Shown here: positions 7,818 through 17,328 of the stretch, piece by piece
Numbering within the stretch: position 1 is the stretch's first letter
How the letters are laid out: each line of letters begins with the position of its first letter
Source: Christensenella sp. UBA4263
GTDB taxonomy: Bacteria > Bacillota > Clostridia > Christensenellales > Aristaeellaceae
Length of the DNA stretch: 52,805 nucleotides
Assembly: GCA_002395225.1 (NCBI GenBank)
Contig: DGWH01000004.1
Span: 1 to 52,805, forward strand
Direction of reading: 5' to 3'
The notes under the pieces: generated by a model
Told to the model about the DNA's origin: nothing
What the model saw: only the letters and a program-made list of their open reading frames with translations
The model's database searches: none
Translations under genes and position numbers: made by a program

Positions 7818-9682
7818 TCATTTCATCTCATTGATCATCTGAACCAGTCCCTCGCGGTCATAGTAGGAGGCGACTTTTGTCAGAACCACATCCGGTTCGA
7901 TGCCCTGATCAATGTTATAGAAAGAGCCGTTTTTGATAATGCTCAGTTCCTGATTGCCGGAAAGCTGGAAAAGCGTTCCGGCTGCAGAGGTAGCCGGCAG
8001 GACCGCGCAGGTTCCTCCGCCGCTTGTCTGTCCAATCAGCGTGACACATTCGGATGCCTTGAACGCAGCAGGCACCAGGTTTCCGCAGGAGAAAGAGAGC
8101 GGCGAGATCAGGCAGTACAGGTTGTACTGACCCAGAAGAGAATCCTCCTCATCCTGGAATTTTCCGTTCAGATTCACATCACACAGATAGGTCATGTTGC
8201 TCTGTGCCCCGGTCATGGTATCCTTCAACGCCATTTTCGCATTCCCCAGATACCAGGAAATGACAAACACCGCTGCATCCACCGATCCGCCGCCATTCAT
8301 GGAAAGATCAATCACCACGTTCTCTACCGGACTTCCTTCCCTGCGAATCTGCCGGTCTGCATACAGCATCAGTTCAATGGTGTTTTTGGGGCTGCGGGGC
8401 GGCTGTTCACTGTACAGCTCATAATACTCTTCCTCCGCCGTGTCGCTGTCAAAAGAATCAAAGGTAATAAATGCCGTGTTTCCGACTTCCTGATACCCCG
8501 GCACCCAGGCACCGTAAACCTTTCTGCGCGCTTTATCAAATATCTGACTGATTTCTCTGTAGGTATTGCTGGAGATGCCCGTGTTGATCGACCTGCCAAC
8601 ATCAATCCTCGTTTCGGAATCAAGCCCGCTGTGATACGAAGGGGCAATGAAGCCGCTGTGCAGATCGTCACAGTACATATCGATCATTTTTGCCAGCGCC
8701 ATATCCACCCTTACCGGATCCGTAGAGGCCAGGTCCTCCACCAGTCCTGTATTGTCCTCCAGCAATGTCCGGAAATCATCTATTCCGTGCTCTTCCCGCA
8801 GTCCATAGAACAGATCAAGCAGGAGCAGCAGTTCATGGTAATTAAATGCCGCCATCTCCTCGCTCAGCGGGCTCGGATCCACGCTATACGGAATTTTCTT
8901 CAGATTATTGCTGTCATACCCGGCAGCCAGAAGGGTCTCTCCGTTATACACCATCTGGATGTACATCGTGTTGACGAACAGATCATTCAGCGTCTGCAGC
9001 GGCACATAGATTTCCTCTCCGTTGCGGATCACGTCAATCTCATACCGGTTCAGATCCAGGTTAATTTCCCGGCCATACCGGTTGTGATAATTGGGCGTCG
9101 TTGCGAACAGTTTTCCCACCGGTTTTGCATCAGACTCTTCCGTCTCGGCACTTTCCGCATTTTCCGTCTCGGCGCTTTGCTCCCCGGTGATACCAAGCAT
9201 TGCCGCATAAACCTGGTCCGGATCAATTTCTTCCCCTTCCGGCATGGTCATAAGCGACACCACCGCATGGCTTCCCGGAAGCATCGTAAAGACATTAAAA
9301 TCCACGAAATCGATCCGGTTCTTTTCAGCATCCACTTTCATGGTATAGCCCGGTTTGTCAGCACGGCTGACAACCGCTACTCCATCCTCATATTTCGTCT
9401 CATACTCCGGTACATTGTCATCGGATGCCTTTTTGAGATCCGTCAGTAAAACCATGTAATCCGAAACAGAAACATACGGAATATCCCCGTTTTCCGTAAA
9501 ATACAGGTCCATTTTCTTTTCAAGAAGATCATTGCCCGCCTCCATCAGGTACGGCACCGTTTTCTTGATCAGCGGGGCATCCTCTGCAGGAACTGAACGT
9601 TCCGGTAACGCCTCCGACAGTGCAGCGGTGAACAGACTCAAAAGCATCACCAGAAGGCAACTGACAAAAACCTTTTTTTCAT
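7818..9682 (-). CDS. Secreted S41 (tail-specific/CtpA-like) peptidase; start separated from body by a one-base slip in an A run
   Basis: The body is an S41 family serine peptidase: VIDLSMNGGGSVDAAVFV (oxyanion strand), LISPLSFSCGNLV with the likely nucleophile Ser, and QTSGGGTC. The best start is the ATG at 9682, six bases after a perfect AGGAGG (9694-9689). It is followed by seven A residues and then runs out of frame to a quick stop. With one more A it would read MKKKVFVSCLLVMLLSLFTA, an ideal signal peptide continuous with the body, and the gene would be 622 codons. The alternative in-frame ATG at 9749 overlaps the ribosome binding site and gives an implausible N-terminus. The middle (residues ~170-190) has an acidic Ala/Glu/Ser linker. 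Possible causes are mutation, slippage control or a base-calling error. Confidence 0.8.
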
Positions 9683-9871
9683 ATTCAACCTCCTTATTCT
9701 GTGGAAATAGCCTAAAGACAGAATAACACATTATCCTTTCCCGGTTCAAGATGATTTTGTCCTTTCCAGACTGATGTACCGCAATGTTACCTCTCCCCTT
9801 TTCCTCTGAAAACAGAAACCGTCCGAGTGAGAAAAATGCTTTTTTTCATTTCCTTTTTCTTATGTAAATGA

Positions 9872-9877
9872 TATAAT
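9872..9877 (+). promoter_or_regulatory. Probable -10 box upstream of EAL gene
   Basis: A perfect TATAAT stands in an AT-rich stretch 87 bases before the EAL start. The -35 region is T-rich and does not match TTGACA well, so only the -10 is confident. Confidence 0.5.
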
Positions 9878-9963
9878 ATTAACATGGTCTGCTTTCTTCC
9901 ATGCAGGTATTGTTCAAAAATGCCGCATGATTTTTATAAATTTTCCGAAAGAGATGAACTGTC

Positions 9964-11895
9964 TTGTCTATTGCAATTACGATGGATGCCTATTCCCCGA
10001 TAGGAGACCTTACCGGCATTGCTCTTTGCTGGACCATGCTCATTCTGATTTTCTGTTCGTATATGCGCAGGAACCGAAGCTTTAGGCTCTTCTTCGGGAT
10101 CCTGCTTTCGCTCCTCGCTGCCGCGTACTCCAGTATCATCTATAGAACAATGATGCAGTCGTGGCAGCCCTCTTATACTGTCCCGATTTATGTTGCCAGG
10201 CTCACCATGCATGCGACACTGTTTGCTGTTCTTGCACTCTACGTCGCCTATCTGGCGGAAGTCACTCATCTCAGTCCGGGCGAAAAAAAGCGAACGAGTA
10301 TTCTGGTTGGCCTGCTCTGGGTTTCGCTTTTTCTGTATGATCTGTACGGTACGATCACCGGAAAGGTATTTCGCATCAGTCCGGAGGGACAGATCTTCCT
10401 TGGCCCAAGCGTCTTCTCCATCGGGTATCTCATCTTTGTGGTGATCAACCTTTCCATGCTCATTTACGTCCGGAAACGAATCTTCCGGCGGATCATCCTC
10501 GGCTTTTTCTTCACCGAGGCACTGGCCATTCTGATCAATCTGACTCAGCGGCTGAACGGGCAATCCTCGTTCACTGTCGTCTCGTTCTGTTTCCCCGTGA
10601 TGGCCATGCTGTATTTTTTCCATTCCAATCCCTATGATACAAATATCGGTGCCGTTGACCGGGCCTCTCTGGATGACTATGTCCGCCGCTCCCTGGCTTC
10701 CCGCCACCCCTTCGGATTTATCAGCCTGTATCTGCCGGATTTCAATCAATCCGGCACTTCCCTGCCGGATGAACTGCAGGCCATCATGCGCAATACCGCC
10801 CCCACCATCTTCCGCGGCGTCATTCTCTTCCGGGTTGAAAAAGGCCACTACATTTACGTCTATCCGAAAAAACGAAACCGGGATGAAAAAGAGCGGTTCC
10901 TGAAAGCCATGAAGCTCTTCCATTCCAGTTACGATCAGTTCCATTATGATTACAAAATCGTGATCGGTCAGTCTGTCACGCCGGCTGTCTTCATCGATTA
11001 TGTCAGTTTTATTCACTATCTCCATCGTTCAATGGAAATGAACACCATTTACCACACCGTACCGGAAGATAAGGACAATTTCAACCGGTATACCTATATT
11101 CTGAGTGAACTCAACGACATCTACAACCACCATGATCTGGAGGATGCCCGCGTGCTGGTCTATGCCCAGCCGGTATTCAATCATTCACTGAACCGCTATG
11201 ATACCGCCGAGGCCCTGATGCGCCTGAATCTTGAGAAAATCGGTCTGGTTTTCCCGGATCAGTTCATTCCGATCGCCGAGGAAAACGGATTCATTCATGT
11301 TCTCACCGAAATCATTCTCCATAAAACCTGCCGGGAAATTCGCCAGCTGACGACGGAAGGATACCTGTTTTCACGGATTTCCGTCAACATTGTGGCAGAG
11401 GAACTGCAAAGCAACTCTTTCTGTGATGACGTCATGCGGATTATTCATTACAACGGGATCCACACCAGTCAGATCGCCCTTGAACTGACGGAATCCGAAA
11501 ATGAAAATGATTTCCTCGTAACCAAGAAACGGATTTTGGCGCTCAAGGAAGAAGGGATCAAATTCTATCTGGATGACTTCGGCACCGGATACTCCAGCCT
11601 TGAGCGGATTCTGCAGCTGCCCTTTGATATCATCAAATTTGACCGGACCATGGTCATCGCCAGCAGAACCGATTCCAAATCCTCCACCATCGTCAAAAGC
11701 ATGGCGCAGCTGTTCGCCGATCTGAACTATTCCATCCTGTTCGAGGGAATCGAGGACAAAGAGGATGAAAAGCGCTGCTGCAGCATGTCTGCCTCCTACC
11801 TGCAGGGTTACCTCTACTCAAAACCCGTTCCCATCGATGAAATGACCCGGTACTTTACGAAGAAGTCTGAAGCCCTTTCCGGTCAGACTCTCTGA
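9964..11895 (+). CDS. Membrane-bound EAL-domain c-di-GMP phosphodiesterase
   Basis: 643 residues. The first ~220 hold six to seven hydrophobic helices (for example FFGILLSLLAAAYSSIIY and SVFSIGYLIFVVINLSMLIY), a membrane sensor-like module. A middle region (~225-390) looks like a degenerate GGDEF fold with no GGDEF signature. The EAL domain (~395-630) is complete: AEALMR, the Asn of ISVNIV, ELTESE, LDDFGTGYSS, the Lys of IIKFD, FEGIED and LQGYLYSKPV. It should hydrolyse c-di-GMP to pGpG at the inner face of the membrane. The start is a TTG at 9964, weakly supported by an AGAGATG, and an ATG at 9982 is an alternative. It is monocistronic, ended by a terminator. Confidence 0.88.
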   Translation: MSIAITMDAYSPIGDLTGIALCWTMLILIFCSYMRRNRSFRLFFGILLSLLAAAYSSIIYRTMMQSWQPSYTVPIYVARLTMHATLFAVLALYVAYLAEVTHLSPGEKKRTSILVGLLWVSLFLYDLYGTITGKVFRISPEGQIFLGPSVFSIGYLIFVVINLSMLIYVRKRIFRRIILGFFFTEALAILINLTQRLNGQSSFTVVSFCFPVMAMLYFFHSNPYDTNIGAVDRASLDDYVRRSLASRHPFGFISLYLPDFNQSGTSLPDELQAIMRNTAPTIFRGVILFRVEKGHYIYVYPKKRNRDEKERFLKAMKLFHSSYDQFHYDYKIVIGQSVTPAVFIDYVSFIHYLHRSMEMNTIYHTVPEDKDNFNRYTYILSELNDIYNHHDLEDARVLVYAQPVFNHSLNRYDTAEALMRLNLEKIGLVFPDQFIPIAEENGFIHVLTEIILHKTCREIRQLTTEGYLFSRISVNIVAEELQSNSFCDDVMRIIHYNGIHTSQIALELTESENENDFLVTKKRILALKEEGIKFYLDDFGTGYSSLERILQLPFDIIKFDRTMVIASRTDSKSSTIVKSMAQLFADLNYSILFEGIEDKEDEKRCCSMSASYLQGYLYSKPVPIDEMTRYFTKKSEALSGQTL

Positions 11896-11913
11896 TTCTG
11901 CGTTTTATCTTTT

Positions 11914-11940
11914 GCCATGCCGCAGGCATGGCTTTTTCTT
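11914..11940 (+). terminator. Rho-independent terminator after EAL gene
   Basis: GCCATGCC-GCA-GGCATGGC followed by TTTTTCTT, 19 bases after the stop. Confidence 0.9.
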
Positions 11941-11967
11941 GACTCTCCTCTCTTTCCTTTTTACAAT
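11939..11967 (+). promoter_or_regulatory. Promoter of glycoside hydrolase gene
   Basis: TTGACT and TACAAT are 17 bp apart. The promoter starts within the T-tract of the preceding terminator, about 80 bases before the start codon. Confidence 0.65.
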
Positions 11968-12045
11968 ACGCTCAGACTGGCATTGACGCTGATCAAACAT
12001 TCCGCCACCTGATCACCCCTGTAATCATAATGGAGGTATCTCTCA

Positions 12046-13038
12046 ATGAAAAGCCATCCCACCTGCGAACGGGTTATCCGCTCAATGCTGGCCATGCAGC
12101 GGTATTCATGGGAACAGGGCGTCTGTGCACAGGCCCTGTTTGAACTTGGAAGAAAAGACCTCTGGATTCCCATGGCATATGACGCCATCCAGCGCCAGTC
12201 GCCCGACGGACGGCTGGCCCTGATCGGCAGCAGCGACTCCGTCTCCGATCCGGCTTCAAGCGGTGAGGTCTGTTTTCGAGCCTACGAGGAAACCGGCAAT
12301 CCTTTCTATCTCACCGGTGCCCGGCGAATGCTTGCGTATCTGCTGCACGACGCCCCGCGGACAAAGGATGGGATCATCTGCCACAATCTGGTCAGCTTTG
12401 AAAAGGGTTTCTCGGATAAACAGATCTGGATCGACGGCCTTTACATGGTTCCGCCGTTTCTGGCCGTCATGGGGCAGGCGGAGGAGGCTGCCTGCCAGAT
12501 TGCAGGCTATAACCGGGCTCTTCTGGATCCTGAGTCAGGCCTTTATGTCCACATTGCCGATACGGAGAATCAGACCTTTGTCCGGCAGAAACACTGGGCC
12601 ACAGGCAACGGCTGGGCGCTTCTCGGTCTGCTTCGTACCGCCGAGGCGGCATGTGCGCAGGGGTTTTCCGGGATCGCAGCGGATCTGTTTCATCAGGCGT
12701 CCGCGCTTCTTGAGCACATGCTCCGGTATCAGCTGCCGGACGGGCGCTTCCATGACATTCTGGATGAAGATGCCTCCTTTGTAGACGGAACCTCTTCCAT
12801 GATGGTTGCCGCCGCCATTGCCCGGGGCATCTATGACCGCACTATCCCTGCCGGATACGCCGCAAAGGCCGCACGGACGCTTCAGACCATCGAGGGCACC
12901 ATCGATGAAATCGGCCTGATTCACGGGGTTTGCGGCTGCCCGGATTTCCTCCGGGAGGGAACCTCGGCCGAGGCCCAGGCCGCCTACCTCATGGCACATG
13001 CCTGGATGCAGAAATGCCAGGATGCCGGTCTCATCTGA
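12046..13038 (+). CDS. Glycoside hydrolase family 88/105 (unsaturated uronyl hydrolase-like)
   Basis: 330 residues of an (alpha/alpha)6-barrel type. Recognisable family motifs are WEQGVCAQAL near the N-terminus, QIWIDGLYMVPPFLA (with the Asp expected to act as general acid/base), HWATGNGWALLGL and LPDGRFHDILDE. No signal peptide, so it is cytoplasmic. The family removes the unsaturated galacturonic or glucuronic residue left by pectin or glycosaminoglycan lyases, and the exact substrate cannot be read from sequence. Start follows GGAGG with a 9-base gap. A glucuronate isomerase ghost lies 3.7 kb away, which may be the remains of a uronate pathway, but no lyase is present in the window. Confidence 0.85.
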   Translation: MKSHPTCERVIRSMLAMQRYSWEQGVCAQALFELGRKDLWIPMAYDAIQRQSPDGRLALIGSSDSVSDPASSGEVCFRAYEETGNPFYLTGARRMLAYLLHDAPRTKDGIICHNLVSFEKGFSDKQIWIDGLYMVPPFLAVMGQAEEAACQIAGYNRALLDPESGLYVHIADTENQTFVRQKHWATGNGWALLGLLRTAEAACAQGFSGIAADLFHQASALLEHMLRYQLPDGRFHDILDEDASFVDGTSSMMVAAAIARGIYDRTIPAGYAAKAARTLQTIEGTIDEIGLIHGVCGCPDFLREGTSAEAQAAYLMAHAWMQKCQDAGLI

Positions 13039-13062
13039 CCCCGTTGTTTTCAAACAATCTCC

Positions 13063-13090
13063 TTGCATTTCAGATAAAAACGTGTACAAT
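13063..13090 (+). promoter_or_regulatory. Promoter of the acyltransferase pair
   Basis: TTGCAT and TACAAT are 16 bp apart, about 110 bases before the MBOAT start. A small inverted repeat, CTGTCTGCCAAAGACAG (13150-13166), sits in the leader. Confidence 0.6.
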
Positions 13091-13202
13091 GAAACCACTG
13101 CGGCCCGATCCGGACGCACGCTCATCTGTCTGAACGATGCCGGGCCTGCCCTGTCTGCCAAAGACAGATCCGGATCAACTAAAAACGTTGCGGAGTGAAC
13201 CT

Positions 13203-14765
13203 ATGTCGCTGTTTCAACTTGCTGCCTATGGTGCCGGATGCGCCTTCCTCTCCTATCTCGTTCCCCGGCGTTTCAGATGGATTCTCTTGCTGGCAGCCAG
13301 TCTGGGATTCTATGCCATCCGTGCCGCCAGCGGCCTCCCCTTCCTTCTTCTGACTGCACTGACCGTATGGGGTGCAGCCCTTCGCATGGGGAAAATTCAG
13401 TCACGCTGCGAGGCACAGATCCGGGAACAGAAGGGAACGCTGTCACCGCCGGAGCGCAAACAGCTGCGCGCCAAAGCCAAAAACCATAAACGCGTCTATA
13501 TGCTGGGTGCTCTTATTCTCAACTTTGCCATTCTGGCGGTCCTCAAATACACGGACGATCTGCGCGGCTGGTTTTCCCTGTCCCCTCTGGGCCTTCTTCT
13601 GCCTCTCGGCATCTCCTTTTATACCTTTCAGTCCATCGGCTACCTTTTGGATGTCTACAACGGAAAGGCCGAGCCTGTCCGGAATCCGGCCAGATTCTGC
13701 CTGTTCGTTTCCTTCTTTCCCCAGCTTCTGCAGGGGCCTATCGGGCGATTCGGGGATCTGTACCCGCAGCTCTGTGAACCGCATGACTTTGACTCCTTCG
13801 GGGTACGCCGGGGAGCGGTGCTCCTTTTCTGGGGACTGCTGAAAAAGCTGGTCATTGCCGACCGGGTGCTGCCCCTGGTCAACGCGGTTTTCGCTGCCGA
13901 GCCCGGAGCCATGGGCGGTGCAGCCGCCCTGGTCGGGGTGCTGGCCTATTCCCTGCAGCAGTACTGTGACTTTTCCGGCGGCATTGATCTGGTAACCGGC
14001 ATCGCGGAGCTTTTCGGCATCCGTCTGGCCCCCAACTTCCGCCGCCCCTATTTTGCCGTTTCTCTTGCTGATTTCTGGCGCCGCTGGCACATCAGCCTGG
14101 GGGCATGGATGCGGGACTATGTATTCTATCCCTTTGCCCTGACTGCCCCGATCTCCCGGCTCTCAAAGGCGGCAAAAAAACGCTTTGGCCAGGATTTTGC
14201 CCGTGCCCTGCCCGCCGCCCTTGGAAATATCCTGGTCTTCCTTCTGGTCGGTCTCTGGCACGGCGCCTCCTCGAATTACATTTTCTGGGGGCTTTATAAC
14301 GGCCTTATTCTCGCCCTGTCAGCCCTGCTGGAACCCGCCTATCGCCGCTTTGGCGAAAAGCACGCCTCCCTGGTCGCCGGACGGTTTTTCCATCTTTTCC
14401 GTGTTCTGCGGACATTTGCCATCGTCAATATCGGCTGGTTCTTTGACCGCTGTGCCCATGCCGGCGATGCCCTCCGCATGATGCAGAGCATCCTGACCGA
14501 TCTGCGTCCGGCGCAACTGACCGCTGAATGGCTGGACCAGTGCGGCCTGCCGATCAGGGATGCCATGGTGCTTGGCATTTTTACCCTTCTTCTTTTCGGC
14601 ATTTCCCTGGCACAGGAACGCGGGATTCAGGTCCGTGACAATGTCCTGCATCTCCCGCTGCCCCTCCGCTGGCTGCTTCTTTACGCCCTGATTTTCTCCG
14701 TCCTCATTTTCGGCATCTGGGGCAGCGGATTCAGCGAAGCCAGTTTCATCTATTTCCAGTTCTGA
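13203..14765 (+). CDS. MBOAT family membrane O-acyltransferase (AlgI/DltB-like)
   Basis: 520 residues with about ten membrane helices. Family motifs are clear: GISFYTFQSIGYLLDVY, FFPQLLQGPIGRF, DFWRRWHISLGAWMRDYVFY and GLWHGASSNYIFWGLYNG with the invariant catalytic His. These enzymes pass an acyl group (usually acetyl) across the membrane to a periplasmic or surface partner that modifies a polysaccharide. Start set at 13203 (ATG after GGAG) rather than at an upstream in-frame ATG at 13137. The next gene starts 10 bases after the stop and encodes an SGNH protein, the usual partner, so the two form one system for O-acylation of a surface or exported polysaccharide. Confidence 0.9.
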   Translation: MSLFQLAAYGAGCAFLSYLVPRRFRWILLLAASLGFYAIRAASGLPFLLLTALTVWGAALRMGKIQSRCEAQIREQKGTLSPPERKQLRAKAKNHKRVYMLGALILNFAILAVLKYTDDLRGWFSLSPLGLLLPLGISFYTFQSIGYLLDVYNGKAEPVRNPARFCLFVSFFPQLLQGPIGRFGDLYPQLCEPHDFDSFGVRRGAVLLFWGLLKKLVIADRVLPLVNAVFAAEPGAMGGAAALVGVLAYSLQQYCDFSGGIDLVTGIAELFGIRLAPNFRRPYFAVSLADFWRRWHISLGAWMRDYVFYPFALTAPISRLSKAAKKRFGQDFARALPAALGNILVFLLVGLWHGASSNYIFWGLYNGLILALSALLEPAYRRFGEKHASLVAGRFFHLFRVLRTFAIVNIGWFFDRCAHAGDALRMMQSILTDLRPAQLTAEWLDQCGLPIRDAMVLGIFTLLLFGISLAQERGIQVRDNVLHLPLPLRWLLLYALIFSVLIFGIWGSGFSEASFIYFQF

Positions 14766-14775
14766 GGTTCGGTTT

Positions 14776-16287
14776 ATGAAGACATTCAAAGGCATTTTAA
14801 CCGGTTTCCTTTTTTTCCTTCTGCTGTTTGTCCTTCTGGCCGGATTCAGTCACCTTCTGGAATATAAGGAAGGCAAGGCAAAAACCGTTCCGCTGCTGGA
14901 ACGCGCCGGACAGGTGGATGTGCTGTTTCTGGGTGACAGTCACGCCTACAGCGACATCTATCCTTTTGAACTGTGGGACCGGTATGGCATCACAGCCTAC
15001 AACATGGCCAATTACAACTGCACCATTCCCATGTCCTACTGGCTGCTTCGAAATGCACTCACTTCCTGCAGTCCCAGGGTTGTCGTGATCGATGTCAACC
15101 TGGTCTGGGAGCCCCTGAAGCTTCCCATTAACAGCAGCGATGTGCATCTGGGTCTCGACGGATTTCCTCTGTCCCGGACTAAGCTCGATGCCATCTTTGA
15201 CCTGATGGATGATCCGTCCATCATTGACACCAACGGAAGCGCCTATACAGATCTGATCCCGGAATTCATCTTTCCGTTTATCAAGTATCATGCCCGCTGG
15301 AGCAGCCTCACTGCCGACAGTCTGCATCCGGTATACAACCAGGACCTCGGCGCCCAGCGCAACCTGAGCCTTGCCACTCCCGCCTCCTATGAAATTGTCA
15401 ATGATGTGGCACAGGAGCAGGGATTCGGCTTCATTTACCTGCGGCGGCTGATTGAATTCTGCCAGGAAAAAGGCATTCAGGTCCTGCTGATCAACCTCCC
15501 CTATCCCAGCAGAAACGAGAACGATGAACAGCTTTACACCAATGCCGTTCAGTATCTGGCGGATGAGTACGGCATTGACTACATTGATTTTGTGTATCTG
15601 GATCAGTTCGTGGATTACAGCACCGACTGTTACGATCCGGACTCGCATCTGAATCCATCCGGCGCCTATAAGGTGACACACTTCCTGGGACAGCATCTTC
15701 GCGACGCATACGGCGTTCCGGATCACAAAAACGATTCTGCCTATGCCCGCTGGGATGCAGATTACGCCATTTACCGTCAGAACAAGCTCCGCAGTTTGCT
15801 GGAAATGCAGGATCCTCGCATCTTCCTGATGCTCCTCGCAGACCCCTCCTTCAGTACCGTTCTCCTGTTCCCGGAGAATTCCGCCGTGCGCAGCAATGCC
15901 CTCACTGTCCAGCTGGTACAGAACATTGCCCGCCGGTACCTGATGCCCTCTGACATGTATGAGGCGGTCTGGTCTGATTCCCTGATGCCTCTTGAGCAGG
16001 CCATGCAGCCCAATGCCTGCATGGTCTATATCGACCGGTCCGGTCCTGTTCCCTCCGCTGCAGAATTGCCAGAACCCGGGACAATTTCCGCTCCCTTTGG
16101 CAGCATCTCCTTTGACAAAGACGCGGGAACAGCTGAGGTCAAAGGCAGCAAAGGCAGCACCGCTCTCAAAATCCCGCCGGACTGTGATCTGGCAGCAGCC
16201 GTACTGGACAGAGAGACCGGAGAGGTTCTCTATCAGCGGGCACTGCACTTCTCTGCGGATCAGGAACCGCCCGTTTCTGAGCTATGA
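14776..16287 (+). CDS. Membrane-anchored SGNH/AlgX-like acyl transfer partner
   Basis: 503 residues with one N-terminal membrane anchor (TGFLFFLLLFVLLAGF). The SGNH hydrolase-like site is seen as Gly-Asp-Ser at 53-55 (LFLGDSHAYSD), the Asn of NMANYNCT, and Asp/His near residues 287-290 (DPDSHLNPSGAYK). Proteins of this type next to an MBOAT receive the acyl group outside the membrane and place it on a polysaccharide. The C-terminal 150 residues are beta-rich and not assigned. It overlaps no neighbour but follows the MBOAT gene by 10 bases with a GGTTCGG-type weak ribosome site, which points to translational coupling. Confidence 0.85.
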   Translation: MKTFKGILTGFLFFLLLFVLLAGFSHLLEYKEGKAKTVPLLERAGQVDVLFLGDSHAYSDIYPFELWDRYGITAYNMANYNCTIPMSYWLLRNALTSCSPRVVVIDVNLVWEPLKLPINSSDVHLGLDGFPLSRTKLDAIFDLMDDPSIIDTNGSAYTDLIPEFIFPFIKYHARWSSLTADSLHPVYNQDLGAQRNLSLATPASYEIVNDVAQEQGFGFIYLRRLIEFCQEKGIQVLLINLPYPSRNENDEQLYTNAVQYLADEYGIDYIDFVYLDQFVDYSTDCYDPDSHLNPSGAYKVTHFLGQHLRDAYGVPDHKNDSAYARWDADYAIYRQNKLRSLLEMQDPRIFLMLLADPSFSTVLLFPENSAVRSNALTVQLVQNIARRYLMPSDMYEAVWSDSLMPLEQAMQPNACMVYIDRSGPVPSAAELPEPGTISAPFGSISFDKDAGTAEVKGSKGSTALKIPPDCDLAAAVLDRETGEVLYQRALHFSADQEPPVSEL

Positions 16288-16736
16288 AATAAAGTGACTC
16301 CCCGTTTTTTGTTTTTGTTACTTCTGCTTCTTATGCCCCGATTCAGTCGATCTGTACGTAAAGCTTGTTATTTAGAATGAAACAATCGTTATGAAATGGC
16401 ATGATCAAGACAATCCCCACTGATAAACTTAAAAAACTGGCTAAAGATTCCCGTCAAATTTATTGACATATATTTGGGCAGAGAATAGCCATAAACGAAG
16501 GATGAACCTTCTCAATAATGTGTTTCAAAACTTGCTATCACAAAATGTTACAGCAAGTTGGGGTGGAGACAGAAGAACTCCGGTACTGACACTAACATGA
16601 GTTTGGTTACTTGGAAGATTCTCTGTTGCCTGGTACTACCAAAGAATGGATACGCTCATATTGCGCCGAATATAGGCTGAAATCGAAGAAAACAGGGGAA
16701 AAAGAATCTGAAAGCGCCCGTTCCTCTCCAGACATG
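16288..16736. other. AT-rich intergenic stretch without recognisable gene
   Basis: About 450 bases, clearly richer in A and T than the flanking genes. No frame longer than a few dozen codons has coding character. It may be a decayed insertion or the scar that accompanied loss of the glucuronate isomerase gene to its right. Confidence 0.5.
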
Positions 16737-16737
16737 A

Positions 16738-16765
16738 AAAAAGCGACAGGTTGCTGTCGCTTTTT
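16738..16765. terminator. Bidirectional rho-independent terminator
   Basis: AAAAAGCGACAG-GTTG-CTGTCGCTTTTT is a 12-bp perfect stem with A and T tails on both sides. It is the original terminator of the minus-strand glucuronate isomerase remnant. Confidence 0.85.
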
Positions 16766-16780
16766 CATTGGAATTCCTTA

Positions 16781-17281
16781 TCAGATGTTTTCAACACCAA
16801 AGCCGAAGAGGGCATTCGTATTGCGGATGCATACGTTTTCAACGATCTCCTTCAGATTCTCCCCGGATGAAAAGTACTCGCCCCGCTCTACCATTTCACA
16901 GATATAATTGCACAGTACGCGGCGGTACAGCTCGTATCTCGGACAGCAGATGAAGCTGCGGCTGTCCGTCAACATGCCTGCGGACAGGCTAACGGGATCG
17001 AGACTGGCACAGGCTTTAAACGGCCGCTTTATGCCACAGGCCGTATACTTGTCGTGATAGCTGGCATCGCCGGTGATGTACTTTTCATCAATCCCAAAAG
17101 TCCGCATGCAGCGCCACTTGTAATGGTCGCCGGAGCGCCACATTTCCCCCATGTCCTCAAATTCCCGGTCTCTGGCGATTTCCTGAGTTCAGGTGGCAGA
17201 GGTAATCAATCATCGGAAAATGCTCCGCCTATTTGTGGTCAGAGAGGAGCCGGTCTCATTGGTCAGATACAGCTCCTCGTC
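16781..17281 (-). pseudogene. uxaC: Glucuronate isomerase remnant
   Basis: Pieces of UxaC remain in three frames. From 17281, DEELYLTNETGSSL matches the N-terminus. A shifted frame then gives PMIDYLCHLN, the metal-binding region normally DYHCHL. A third frame runs from 17190 to 16781: EFEDMGEMWRSGDHYKW, YITGDASYHDK, and then directly the C-terminal end GMLTDSRSF, YRRVLCNYICEMVERGE, ALFGFG. Roughly 300 internal residues are missing between DKYTACG and KACASLDP. The intact enzyme (about 470 residues) interconverts glucuronate and fructuronate. The gene is dead, but its terminator survives. Confidence 0.85.
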
Positions 17282-17328
17282 AATATTCCGTTCAATCCAG
17301 ATCCTTTTTTTCCGCTCGTTGCCCGGCC

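Noticed and set aside
14797..16248. A 483-codon open frame on the minus strand opposite the SGNH gene
   Set aside because: The plus strand encodes a clear SGNH protein with catalytic motifs, and the minus frame has none.
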